Shown piece after piece: positions 10,308 to 21,187 of a DNA stretch of 64,000 nt (position 1 is the stretch's first letter; every line of letters starts with the position of its first letter). The notes below the pieces were generated by a model, which ran no database searches, was not told the DNA's origin, and saw nothing but the letters and a program-made list of their open reading frames with translations. The position numbers and the translations under genes are program-made. The stretch covers positions 18,951,608 to 19,015,607 of the forward strand of contig NC_088300.1 in assembly GCF_032854445.1 (NCBI RefSeq). Direction: 5' to 3'. The DNA comes from Liolophura sinensis. Taxonomy: Eukaryota; Mollusca; Polyplacophora; Chitonida; Chitonidae.

Positions 10308-10515
10308 TGTAGCAATCGTAGGTAATTAGCAATGTTGTTCTAAGGGACATAACTCTTAGGCGTTACACAGGAGGGGAATTGCCAACATGTGCGTTGACGC
10401 TGAGTAAAACGATAGTTCTGATTGGTTGATTGGGAGGATGAGACTGGTTGTCCGCCATTTTCCATTAAAAGTTCTGTGCCATCTAAATAATTAGTCTCTT
10501 CTCGTCTGTGTTACA
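10308..10515 (+). repeat. 3' LTR of element 1 (208 bp)
   Basis: It starts TGTAGC and ends GTTACA, giving the short TG...CA inverted ends of LTRs. It follows a polypurine tract and contains a possible polyadenylation signal, ATTAAA, near 10464. No matching 5' LTR was found before gag. Element 2 sequence starts within a few bases of its right end. Confidence 0.7.
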
Positions 10516-12052
10516 GCCTTACATTGCGCCAGACCATAGGAAGGGCAACAAACACACCTGGCAGGACGGATTGTCACAGTCAGGAGCATTTCGACTGGCG
10601 AAGTCTGAAGGGACATTAGCAGACCCAGCTAGATGGCGGATAGAAGCCTCGTATTGCCTGACGGTGGACAGAAATGTTGACATCCTTGGAATGGCAGAAA
10701 ACTCGCCACGACATAGTTTCTCGAAGGCTTAGACACAGGGCTTACTATTCGTAGAAATGCAGGCCTTGTGGGAGGATTGCACTATGTATGGATGAATTTA
10801 TTTATTTATTTATTTGATTGGTGTTTTACGCCGTACTCAAGAATATTTCACTTATACGACGGCGGCCAGCGTTATGGTGGGTGGAAACCGGGCAGAGCCC
10901 GGAGGAAACCCACGACCATCCGCAGGTTGCTGCCAGACCTTCCCATTTACGGCCGGAGAGGAAGCCAGCATGAGCTGGACTTGAACTCACAGCGACCACA
11001 TTGGTGAGAGGCTCCTGGGTCATTACGCTGCGTTAGCGCGCTAACCGACTGAGCCATGGAGGCCCTGATGTATGGATGAAAGTGCTTGGTTGGCACCGCA
11101 ATGGACAGTGCTTCAATTTCACATGTGAGCCACGTTATCTGTCGTCCTCGAAGTTTCGCACTGAAGAATCCCGCAAGATGCTGCCCACCATTGCGGGTTA
11201 CATACAGAGTAGCTCCGATGCCATGTGTTTTGACGGATCCGTCTGTGATGATCCATAGTTGGTCCTCTGGGCGGGGCAGAACAATGGCTTTATTAGTGGA
11301 TAAGGCCTGTTGGGCTGAGTGAAAAGCCTGGAGTCGTTCATAAGACCACACAAGATTGATTGACATCCAGTGGTGAGAGGGTCCAACAGAGACAAGATGC
11401 CAGAACAGCGTGGAATTACTCGAGCCAAGATCTTTAGGCCCCCATAAATGAGCGTAAGCCATGAGGAGTTGTCGGCACAGAGGAAGACGCCAGGGCAGCA
11501 ATACGGTGAGAGCCGGCGTGGATAGATCCCTCCCCCCTAGATTCAACGTAAGATGGAGACTGAGGAGAGGGCGATGACTGTCTTGGGGGAGGACAGACGC
11601 AAACTTTTTTTCTGTAGTGTTTGTAGTAGTCTTACCCATATGGAGAGCAATTCCTCTGGTGTTTGGGCACCGCAGTAAAGATCATCTGCTAGTTTGACAA
11701 CTGTGCCCTGCTCTAGAAAGTCTCCCAGAACTGTGCACATTAGTTCCTGTAAGGCAGTCTCCGAGACTGGCATTCCCATTGCGGACCGTGAATAAACAAG
11801 GACGCCACGATACGGAGTAGCGACGCCGCAATACTTCATTAAATCCTTAGAAAGAGGGATCTGGTAGAACGCACTTGAGAGATCGGTATTTATTATATAC
11901 TTCCAAGGACCAATCTGGCGTACGGTGAAATCCACGTCTGGCACAACAGAAGGTTGAGGCTTGCTATAACGACCCCACGTCAGCAAACGCAGTCACACGA
12001 CGGGAGCCGCCACTTAATTTCCTAACCAAAAATGAGGGCTTCAGGTATCCTA
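10516..12052 (-). pseudogene. pol: Reverse transcriptase-RNase H remnant of element 2
   Basis: On the minus strand, RT runs from about 12040 to 11540 with [25 protein letters not shown] and the catalytic box [12 protein letters not shown] connection pieces (LARVIPRCSG) lie in a second frame at 11.3-11.43 kb. RNase H then shows LWIITDGSVKTHGIGATLYV, FFSAKLRG and CEIEALSIAV. Past the SINE, 10.52-10.78 kb resumes with a degraded match to the RNase H end and linker ([12 protein letters not shown]-like in broken frames). Several frameshifts make it a pseudogene. The ADDL box and PBS type suggest a Ty3-like clade different from element 1; the clade is uncertain. Confidence 0.85.
10797..11067 (-). 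mobile_element. Full-length family A SINE with perfect 13-bp target-site duplication
   Basis: Read on the minus strand, the head starts GGCCTCCATGGCTCAGTCGG (A box), followed by a B-box-like GAGTTCAAGTCC. The core is present and the tail is (AAAT)n. ATGTATGGATGAA occurs on both sides (10784-10796 and 11068-11080), the mark of LINE-mediated insertion. It splits the RNase H remnant of element 2, whose similarity continues on both sides. It is among the best preserved copies here, so the insertion is relatively young. Confidence 0.95.
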
Positions 12053-12064
12053 CCGCTGCCACCA
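12053..12064 (-). promoter_or_regulatory. Possible primer-binding site of element 2
   Basis: On the minus strand TGGTGGCAGCGG lies just inside the LTR-like sequence. A TGG start next to an LTR is typical of tRNA primer sites, and this motif is common in Ty3-like elements. RT sequence begins only about 20 bases further on, so gag, protease and early RT were lost. Confidence 0.5.
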
Positions 12065-12256
12065 CGCCAGTTGAGTTAGGAGGGGTCCCGATATTACAGC
12101 AATAAAACCACATGCAAGATGACTGTGTATCAGTAAGGTTGAACTGTATTTTCGTTCACAATGCACAATACCAAACGTACTCCAAGAACACAACAGGAAG
12201 AGAACAAAGAGCGCCCTCTTGCAGGCAGGGTGGATAACTCTGCACACACACTGACA
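12062..12256 (-). repeat. LTR-like end of element 2 (right copy), uninterrupted
   Basis: On the minus strand it begins TGTCAGTGTG. It contains TTTTATTGCTGTAATATCGG and ends near ACTCAACTGGCG. It matches the split left copy at 5.23-5.83 kb and gives the empty site for the 455-bp insert there. The exact inner border is uncertain because both copies share a few bases beyond the last CA. Confidence 0.7.
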
Positions 12257-13939
12257 TGTAACCTGAACTACATAACCATAATACTTTGGCGTTGCTGTTT
12301 CTTTTCTTGACCACAGCTGCTGTGCTTGAGCATTATTTCCGTGATGTGTTTAAACCTTTTAGATTTTTTGTTTGCACCGGGAATAAATATTATGTATGGA
12401 AGGTTCTGAGTACCTCACCCTTCGCCATACAAAGGCAAACAGTCTAATATTTGGAAACATGTGTGACCTGTGAACCCCGCCCCCAGATGTATGTGTCTTC
12501 ATAGATAATATTAATTTTATTATAGTAAATTCTACGTCATATATATAGGTTCAGCCTTCTCTTTCTTTATATTATTTTATGTTGCAACCTTTCAAATACG
12601 AATTTTACGGTATTTAACACAAAATACTTTATCCTATATGGGTCTATATGGGCCTGTATCAAAACAAACATGGAACAAATCTGTAAAAACTCTCGCAATG
12701 TTTTTGGTACTGTAGGTCACTCAGTTTCACAACCTGTCTTCTCTTATTGATGGGCCTGTATTTTGAAGTCATCTATCTATACAGGACTGTGAGGCATCCT
12801 AGGCGGCACAGCGGATCAGCGTCCTTTACAGAGTCGACATTATGTGTTAAACCAAAGTCCCGCTAGATCTTCGTCAGGGAATTTGCCCATTACTAGGCGA
12901 GGTGAAGTGATTTCCTATGGGTCTTAGCCTACCTAGATTCCCGTACACGTTAACGTACATGAAATCCGTAATGTAAGTGGAGCATTCCTCCATAGGCCTA
13001 CAGCTTAACCAATCATTCAGGGAGGTGAACGTATATAGCTCAGTTATAAGGATAGCATCCCCAATGAAGACTCCCGGTTTACGCGGCGCAGGTTCAACCC
13101 GAGGCTTAAACAAGGTTTTCTTTTTAGATTTCCCGGCCCTCATTCTTCGCTGGAACTTGGTGACAATATACTTGGTCGTCGAGTTTCACAGTTCACAGTC
13201 TTGCATTAGTTGAATATCTCTTCGTCTTCTTTGCCATGCAAGTCTGAATGGTGTGTAAGTTTGTCAGTAACTTGCCAAATGTCGTTGGTTTAACCTCATT
13301 CAACTGACCGCCATCTTCAATATGACTGAAACATTTTCAGTATGATGTTGAACAATCACTTAATAAATATATAAATAAAACATTGATCAACAAACACTTA
13401 GTAGCGTTATATGCTAAGGGAAGCAACCCACATTAAAAGCGACAAGGAGTCTCATGGGTGCGTGTCCTCCCTTGAAAAACCAGGCCATTAAATTTTATTT
13501 AATAATAAACTCTAAAGACTAAGGTTATTGTGATAGGTTTAATTTATTATTTGCGATTGAAACTCGACAATAATACATATCCACATCACGCTGTAGAGGG
13601 GTAGTGCACGTATCAAGTAGAAAGAGTGTAAAATTGCTGCTGGGTCTACAAGGACTAGACTTCCAGTTTCTTAATTTTCGACGTGGACGCAGGGATGTCC
13701 CTAGGAAAAGTAATGGGATCTACAGGTTAACTGATTTACGAGTGTGTGATTTCCGCACGATACGTAGCAAAAATGTGCCAACACAGTACCACACAGTTTT
13801 ATACCTTGTGGTACGTACAGCAGCAGCCACACGGAAGCCTCCAGCTCTACAACCGTACTGTAGCCCTACTGCCAAGTTTTGGGCCTGTGAGCAGTATGGG
13901 TCTAATGAATCAAAAGAGCACAGTTGCGGCCTTGGTGTG

Positions 13940-13941
<2 letters not shown>
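12257..13941. other. Spacer, no gene seen
   Basis: There are short frames only. The stretch near 12.79-12.85 kb (GGCGGCACAGCGGATCAGCG) looks slightly tRNA-head-like but has no following SINE body that I can match. Confidence 0.5.

Positions 13942-13972
<31 letters not shown>
13942..13972. repeat. (CA)n microsatellite
   Basis: About fifteen CA units in a row. It keeps a 149-codon plus frame and a 108-codon minus frame open, neither with protein-like features. Confidence 0.97.
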
Positions 13973-13975
<3 letters not shown>

Positions 13976-14627
13976 CCGTTCACTGCAGTGATTATCACCA
14001 AAGGGAATGGAGCTGATTCCACACAGTCATGTCTGAATGAAGACAAAATTTAAAAGCTCGTCACAATGTTCAGTTTTTGGTGTTGGAAATGGTAATTTTT
14101 AAAGCTAACATTCATGAAGTATATGGTCAAAATTTCAAATTTCTACTAAGTTCAAAATTTAACGTTAAATTCATATTTTAAATTCTGACCTGTCAGGAAT
14201 GGATTGTTATAAATCGGCCCCTGATCTGTAGTAGCCCACATAAACATGTAGTTTTATAACAGGAGGATACGGCTGAAATATTGCCGATGTAGCTTAAAGC
14301 CATAATCATACATTCATTTATTCACGGTTTGGTTTGCAATACCGGGCTGCATTTCGGCGGAAGCCCTGAATTCAATTCCAATCCAATTTCTTAAAATGTA
14401 ATTTTGTAAACTTTCAACTTGAAACTGTCTTCAAACCAGTGTAACATTTCAGATGTCACACTGAGTGGAATAAAACGCCCGGATTTTGCTGAACTGTGTG
14501 TCTAGGGGCACAATGCTTTAATATGCCGCCATGTGGATTTGTTTGTCTTCGCAGAGACGAAATCTCATCAACGGTACTGGAAATAGCTATCCAGCTTATT
14601 AGTGGCTAGCTATCTTCGTGCACATGG
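13973..14627. other. Spacer with a SINE-tail-like fragment
   Basis: GGCTGAAATATTGCCGATGT...AAGCCATAATCATACATTC at about 14268-14326 resembles the fragment at 56.60-56.65 kb. Both look like the 3' end of a further SINE family ending in CATT repeats. Nothing else is recognised. Confidence 0.45.
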
Positions 14628-14878
14628 GGGCCTCCGTGGTAGAGGTGGTTAGCGTGCCAGTGCGACGCAATTACCTAGGAGCCTCGCACAAATACAGTCG
14701 CTGTGAGTTCAAATCTAGCACATGCTGGCTTCCTCTCTGGCCGTACGTTGGAAGGGCAGGAGCAACCTGCGGATGGTCTTGCTGAAACCTGCAGGTGGTC
14801 GTGAGTTTCCTCCCACCATAATGCTGTCCACCGTCGTATGAGTTAAATATTCTTGAGTATGGCGTAAAACATCAATCA
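14628..14878 (+). mobile_element. Family A SINE, diverged, tail missing
   Basis: It starts GGGGCCTCCGTGGTAGAGG, has a B-box-like GAGTTCAAATCTAG, the core TAATGCTGTCCACCGTCGTATG and CTTGAGTATGGCGTAAAAC, then stops without the (AAAT)n tail. A short internal duplication (GCGGATGGTC/GCAGGTGGTC) distinguishes it. Confidence 0.85.
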
Positions 14879-15060
14879 GCCCATGTATTCGTAGCATTGC
14901 TGGATGTCTAACAATCATATGCTAACGACAAGCATGCCTTTATTGTGACATTTCTGACTCATGTCCCTTTTACGGTTCCATAGGGTAGTGTCCCCTTGTT
15001 GTAAAAGTTGTACAGGTAAACGGATCATGAACCAGAATACTGGTGTAAAGTAGAATGGAA

Positions 15061-15260
15061 GTGGCAAGATCGAGTTTATACATCTATCTATTCCTTAAAA
15101 GTGGCAAGATCGAGGTTATACATCTATCTATTCCTTAAAAGTGGCAAGATCGAGTTTATACATCTATCTATTCCTTAAAAGTCGCAAGATCGAGTTTATA
15201 CATCTATCTATTCCTTAAAAGTGGCAAGATCGAGTTTATACATCTATCTATTCCTTAAAA
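15061..15260. repeat. 40-bp tandem repeat, 5 near-identical copies
   Basis: The unit runs from GTGGCAAGATCGAGTTTATA through CATCTATCTATTCCTTAAAA. Five units lie end to end, with only a T-to-G change in copy 2 and a G-to-C change in copy 4. This low divergence suggests recent expansion or homogenisation. Confidence 0.98.
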
Positions 15261-18200
15261 GGATACCTGAAAAGGTATAAGGTATACACAGTTTTAAACA
15301 AGAAGAAAGATAAGCCAAGGGAAGGGGAAAAAAATCTCATTTTTGAGGTATATTTCACGTCTCAATAACCCCTTTATTTTATACATATTTCGCGTCAATG
15401 GTCAGATATATTCGGAAATGACGTCACCGATGAACATACTTGGAACGCGGGGTCAGCTTAGCGACCCAATTGAAACTCTCTCAACAAAGTTGTGACAGCT
15501 ACTTAATTTAAGCCATTTTTACGGCCAACACAAGAAGAAAGCCTTCCTTGTACTCTCTTATGTTAGGTCACACCATACACTCCGTACAGTTAAATATAAA
15601 AAAAAGAAGTTTTTTCATGTATCATTTAAGCTTCTATAGCTCTTGGTAAACTAGAATAAACAGGTATGGACATAACTACATGTGTATGTCTCGTATTTCA
15701 GAATTTGACTCTATAGTACAATCATTACAATTTTTAATGTTAACTACTCTTGGCGTTAAAATGAAGGTTATTTCACTTAAATCGCAGCGGTCGGGTTTAT
15801 GTTGATACTCAACTCTACGCTACAGCCTAACCCAGAGGGACCTCAATGGTAAAGTAGTAATCCTCACGTGGGTGGAACCCATTAGACGACTCGGCCAGAT
15901 TCACAAACACTATTCTGAGCACAATCGTATACTTGCTTTCACTTACTCTGTTGTCACAAACCCATGCCGTTGCTCAGAGTGGGGAAGTCGATCTACGCCA
16001 CACTTAAGGTGCAGCCGAACCAGTGGTAATCGTTTTCTGGTAGGACCCATTATACAACTCGACCAGCGTGGGTTAGAACAGGACAGAAAATACAGTACAC
16101 AAAAGGCGAGACATTCCCATAAAATCCATGGACAATAATCAACATCACATGTGTCTTTATTTACACAGCGTAAAATGTATTTTCAGGTTCTACACAAATT
16201 TAACTTACAATGCATTAATCAAGACAACATGGTTTCTCTTTGCAAGACCCGCAAAAAGTTTCGTTTTGTTAGATACCTCTTTCTCATACTTCAAAGCACC
16301 ATAACTATTACAATGTACCACATGTCTATACATATTTAATACACAATGCTGGGATTGACTTTTCACGTGTACAAACATACTTTTGCACAGACCTACTTCT
16401 GCACGTTACCAGAATGCACTCACACATACATGTACATTTATCGCAGACAAGGATGCTTTTGGACATGAGAATCCTACCAGATTCATTTCGTACATAAAAA
16501 ATCACATACCAGACATAAAATATTATTTGCGTAGAGATTCACTAGAAAGTCAGTTTCCCAACGACGATGACGATGTATTCTGCATAAACCAAGATTATGC
16601 ATTTGCTTCACGTTCATCCGTAGTTTAATGCCGGCTCAAAAAGAACTTACGATTTAGTTATAACCACGACTTTATATATGCAGCTTTCACTATTTCATTA
16701 CAATTTTTTTTACAAGGAATTCAGTCACGAGAGTAAAAGTGCACAAACACAAGTTACATTTTTGCTACGGTTTGCAATACAATGATAAAAACGATTCAAA
16801 AACATTGTTTCAGACATAAAACCTATTTAGAAAACATAAAAATTGGTTAAAAAAAAGACATGGTCAGCCAAATGGTGAACAATAAAGGGAGATAATCAAC
16901 CTCAACAGAACTGGACAAGTTTCTAACACAGTTGAATCTGAAGAAACAGGAAATGACATAAAAACGACCTTGTACATCCCAGCGTCACATTGATGTCATG
17001 AAACATAAACAATATAATATGCAGAAGCAGTTATCTTTGATTTTTTGATATTTTTATGGACTCATTCCTTTGATTAATGACGTATATACAGTTTTTGTGC
17101 ACTTTATCTTCACATATAAGTAATAGCAATTTGAATATCAATTTGTACAAAATGAGTATTAACAAATACAGGTAAAATGAGAAAAAATGTTAGCAATGAC
17201 TGTCTTCAGCTTAATTTATTAGGATCACGAGCAGTGGCAAGCTGCTGATTAAATGAGCCTAACTAGTATGGTCATGTCGTGACATCTTGTAAATACCACT
17301 GAAGAAAACAATCCAAAGGAATCCACATTTACTGACACCACATAATGGTTCATGCACAGTATGATGCCAATTTCAAAACAAAGCCATACAAAAATCCTGG
17401 TCAGAATCACAGATCTCTCAGCATTCCACTTCAAACATGGAGTTCTTTTTACACAGATCATATTGACAATCACCTAACTCTACATCAAATATGTTAAAGC
17501 TTGAGTGATCAGGCTGGTAAATTTAAAAGTGTTTAACAAATCTTAGAAAGCATGCCTTATCAAGACGACTCAGCAACTACATGTAGGTCAAGTTCACTGA
17601 AATCACCCCCTTATCCAACTGGATAACTGCCTTCATGTGTCCACATTTGTGTGTGTTCATATAACACTGGTGTGCCAGGGTTAATACAGACATATGTAGG
17701 TACTATATAAACGTGAATTACAAAATGACAATATAAACAATGGTTTTAAGCAATAAAAAATAAAGATTGGTATAAATATAGTTCAGAAAATGGTTTTAAG
17801 TAAAGATTTAACGTAATCAATATAAGGGATTACACTTCCTGTATATTGCTGATTCTAGTGAGACAAACCCGGGGTCAAGCACCTAACCGCCAGCAATACA
17901 TGTCAACTGTCCAGACCATTCAACCAACAGTCCAGACAATTCAACCAACTGACCTTCCACTATTATGACATGTTCTTCTCCAATGACTCCCACAGCAAGC
18001 CCTGACACCGAAAGCCTGTCTTGGTTGCTGGAAACCTAGGCATATCAGTCCTCGTTGTTCTGGTTACAACCCTTCAACTTGTCCAAGGTATCATGGGTAC
18101 AAATTGAAGTATGTGTCTTCAATGAAAGGATGAGCTACACAAAAGGTCCAAACTGCCATAGAACATGCTTTTCTTCTGTGACATTGCAATACTTACGTTC

Positions 18201-18718
18201 TATGTCAGTGTTTTATGAGCACACATATACCAATATTTGTATTAATGTGATGAAGGAAACAAACACAAAGAATTCATAGCTTTGGACTGTTAATTGTGTT
18301 AAAGGCAGGAAGGAGTTTTAAAAATTGGGCATTTGCCAATTTAACAATTCAGAGTCTATGGCCCAATCCTGCTTTTGTGCTGTTGTTTTTTACACAAATT
18401 GGTAACCTTGTAATCCTGTATTTCAAAAGAACAATGGCCGATGCCTTTGCCCTGAGTTGCCCTTGCATGAGAAAAGGCGCCCTATTCTTTGAAAACATAA
18501 TGTAAATAATTTATAACAGGTACAGTAAATGTGAAAATGTACACAATATCCTGTCAGTGAAATGGAGCATTTTAAGAAAGGAGTATTACTTACAGAAAAT
18601 ATTGACCCACATGATTATATTTAGTAAATTTATATGTCAACTCCAGATGAACACCATATACGCTTTCCTTCTTGAGCACCAAATGGTTGCCTCAATCTGA
18701 ACCAAGAATTGTTCACTA
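15261..18718. other. AT-rich spacer, no convincing gene
   Basis: A diverged internal duplication is visible: 15848-15900 and 16018-16068 share GTAATC...GGTGGAACCCATTAGACGACTC-like sequence. The frame at 16383-16628 (81 codons, an Asp run near its end) has no family that I recognise. Much of 16.1-18.7 kb resembles untranslated or intergenic sequence. Confidence 0.4.
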
Positions 18719-20475
18719 CGAGGAGGATACGCATGAATGTGTGAAAGTCACTGTTTAATGCTGAATCAGCCAGAACAGGAGGATAGGCTGAATCAGCCAA
18801 ATATGATGTCATATGATGACGAAGAAGTCCTTAAAAGTGCACGTAATGTGCCTCCTTGTTGCAGGACAGATTTCAATCAATCTACCAAGTTATCAGGGTC
18901 TGTCAGCCAAAACAAGGAGGATAGGCATGAATGTGTAGGAGTCACTATTTAACACTGAATCATCCAAAAAAGGAGGATAGATAACTGCATGAGTCACTGA
19001 TCAACACTGAATCAGCCAAAACATGGCGGATAGACAAATGCAGGAGTCGCTGTTCAATGCTGAATCAGCCAATACGAGGATAGCCATGAATGTGTAGAAG
19101 TCACTGTTCAATGCTAAATAAGCCAAAAGAAGGATAGGCTTGAATGTGTAGGAGTCACTGTTCAATGCTGAATCAGCCAATACAAGGATAGCCATGAATG
19201 TGTAGGAGTCACTGTTCAATGCTAAATAAGCCAAAAGAAGGATAGGCATGAATGTGTGGGAGTCACTGTTCAATGCTGAATCAGCCAATACGAGGATAGC
19301 CATGAATGTGTAGGAGTCACCGTTCAATGCTAAATAAGCCAAAAGAAGGATAGGCATGAATGTGTAGGAATCACTGTTCAATGCTGAATCAGCCAATACA
19401 AGGGTAGGCATGAATGTGTAGGAGTCACTGTTCAATAGTGAATCAGCCAATTCGAGGAAGATAAGCATGAGTGTGTAGGAGTCACTGTTCAATGCTGAAT
19501 CAGCCAATATGAGGAGGATAGGCATAAATGTGTAGGAGTCACTGTTCAATGGTGAATCAGCCAATACGAGGAAAATAGGCATGAATGTGTAGGAGTTACT
19601 GTTCAATGGTGAATCAGCCAATATGAGTAAAATAGGCATGAATGTGTAGGAGTTACTGTTCAATGCTGAATCAGCCAATACGAGGAGGATAGGCATGAAT
19701 GTGTAGAAGTCACTGTTCAATGGTGAATCAGCCAATACGAGGAGCATTGCCATGAGTGTGTAGAAATCACTGTTCAATACTGAATCAGCCAATACGAGGA
19801 GGATAGGCATGAGTGTGTAGGAGTCACTGTTCAATACTGAATCAGCCAATACGAGGAGCATAGGCATGAGTGTGTAGGAGTCACTGTTCAATACTGAATC
19901 AGCCAATACGAGGAGCATAGGCATGAGTGTGTAGGAGTCATTGTTCAATACTGAATCAGCCAACACGAGGAGGATAAGCATGAGTGTGTAGGAGTCACTG
20001 TTCAATGCTGAATCAGCCAATACGAGGAGGATAGGCATGAATGTGTAGGAGTCACTGTTCAATAGTGAATCAGCCAATACGAGGAGGATAGGCATGAATG
20101 TGTAGGAGTCACTGTTCAATGCTGAATCAGCCAATATGAGGATAGGCATGAATGTGTAGGAGTCACTGTTCAATAGTGAATCAGCCAATACGAGGAGCAT
20201 TGCCATGAGTGTGTAGAAGTCACTGTTCAATACTGAATCAGCCAACATGAGGAGGATAAGCATGAGTGTGTAGGAGTCACTGTTCAATGCTGAATCAGTC
20301 AATACGAGGAGGATAGGCATGAATGTGTAGGAGTTACTGTTCAATGTTGAATCAGCCAATACAAGGAGCATTGCCATGAGTGTGTACAAGTCACTGTTCA
20401 ATACTGAATCAGCCAACACGAGGAGGATAAGCATGAGTGTGTACGAGTCACTGTTCAATGCTGAATCAGTCAACG
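18719..20475. repeat. 57-bp minisatellite, about 26 copies; open for 490 codons on minus strand
   Basis: The unit contains GAATCAGCCAATACGAGGAG and GCATGAATGTGTAGGAGTCA. Most units are 57 bases; several are 54 because a GAG triplet is missing. On the minus strand 19001-20473 is open throughout, with a 19-residue unit of the type ADSALNSDSYTFMPILLVL. Copies at 18.72-18.99 kb are degraded and interrupted. In the 19.06-19.40 kb part, units alternate between ADS and AYL variants, forming a two-unit higher-order repeat. No signal peptide, splice partner or neighbouring domain supports a real protein, so coding is possible but unproven. Confidence 0.9.
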
Positions 20476-21108
20476 AGGATTCTAGATTAACTGCTAAAAC
20501 AAAGCTGATCTGATCTGGTGTCTTTTTAAAGGGACCCTGTCTGAATTTGGAACCAAGATTAATCAGATCATACTCAGAGAGGTTGTAATGTAATTTTCAT
20601 GCAAATCTCCAAAAATCCTTTTTATAAATGGGCAAATAAGAAGTTACAGGATTTCTTACACCATTTGTGGTGAGATAAACCATAAAGACATGTTCCCATA
20701 CAACTCTGTCAAAACAAAATCCTTGAGTTGGATTATTAACATTTGGAGGCTGCATTATAGTACAAAATCTCACTCCAACACATATAATGAATGACATGCC
20801 ACTATTGTTCATAGATATCTTTAGCAGCAATATAAAACTGCTCTGCAATTGCTGTATACGTCTGATACAATGGCAAAAGTTGCATCAGTTTAGCATCACC
20901 AGCATCCATCAAAGTGTACTTTGATTACTTTTATTTCAGTTACATATTCCTCGAAATCGGTTGGCCATGTTGATATCTCAGCTTACACACTGTATTTGTG
21001 AAGCAAAGCTGGGAGGAATGTTCCTCCATAGTTACATCACAATAATAACAATAACTTATGTGTTATTTTTGATTTTCAGATCATCAAAACATGTACAGTG
21101 TCTATGGT
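20476..21108. other. AT-rich spacer, no gene seen
   Basis: There are only short frames without motifs between two tandem arrays. Confidence 0.5.
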
Positions 21109-21187
21109 TGAATCAGGGGCAACTGAACTGAATCAGGGGGCAACTGAACTGAATCAGGGGGCAACTGAACTGAATCAGGGGGCACTG
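21109..21187. repeat. 21-bp tandem repeat, about 4 copies
   Basis: GAATCAGGGGGCAACTGAACT repeats almost perfectly. It is a multiple of three, so a short frame reads GATELNQ repeats; I do not regard this as a gene. Confidence 0.95.

Larger units (their letters stand above)
5829..10515 (+). mobile_element. Decayed Ty3/mdg4-like LTR retrotransposon (element 1)
   Basis: In order it shows a zinc knuckle, a MYND finger, an aspartic protease, the end of reverse transcriptase with RNase H, an integrase with a GPY/F-type C-terminal region, a polypurine tract and a 208-bp 3' LTR. The protease-RT-RNase H-integrase order is that of the Ty3/mdg4 superfamily. It is dead as written: the 5' LTR and start of gag are missing, most of reverse transcriptase is deleted, and frames break within the MYND finger, before integrase and inside integrase. 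No envelope-like frame is seen after integrase. Confidence 0.9.
5228..12256 (-). mobile_element. Nested transposon cluster; outer minus-strand LTR retrotransposon (element 2)
   Basis: Two related LTR-like sequences in the same orientation bound this segment. Next to the right one, reading on the minus strand, lie a possible primer-binding site and then reverse transcriptase and RNase H remnants. The middle is occupied by a separate plus-strand Ty3-like element, the left LTR contains a 455-bp inverted-repeat element, and a SINE interrupts the RNase H part. Element 2 lacks recognisable gag, protease and integrase here. The inferred order is element 2 first, with the other three arriving later. 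The single-element reading is an inference from matching ends and orientation. Confidence 0.65.

Noticed and set aside
12786-12850. SINE head
   Set aside because: GGCGGCACAGCGGATCAGCG is suggestive, but no B box, body or tail follows.
13604-14053. 149-codon plus frame and 108-codon minus frame around 13.9 kb
   Set aside because: Both are kept open by the (CA)n tract and share no domain or codon pattern of a real gene.
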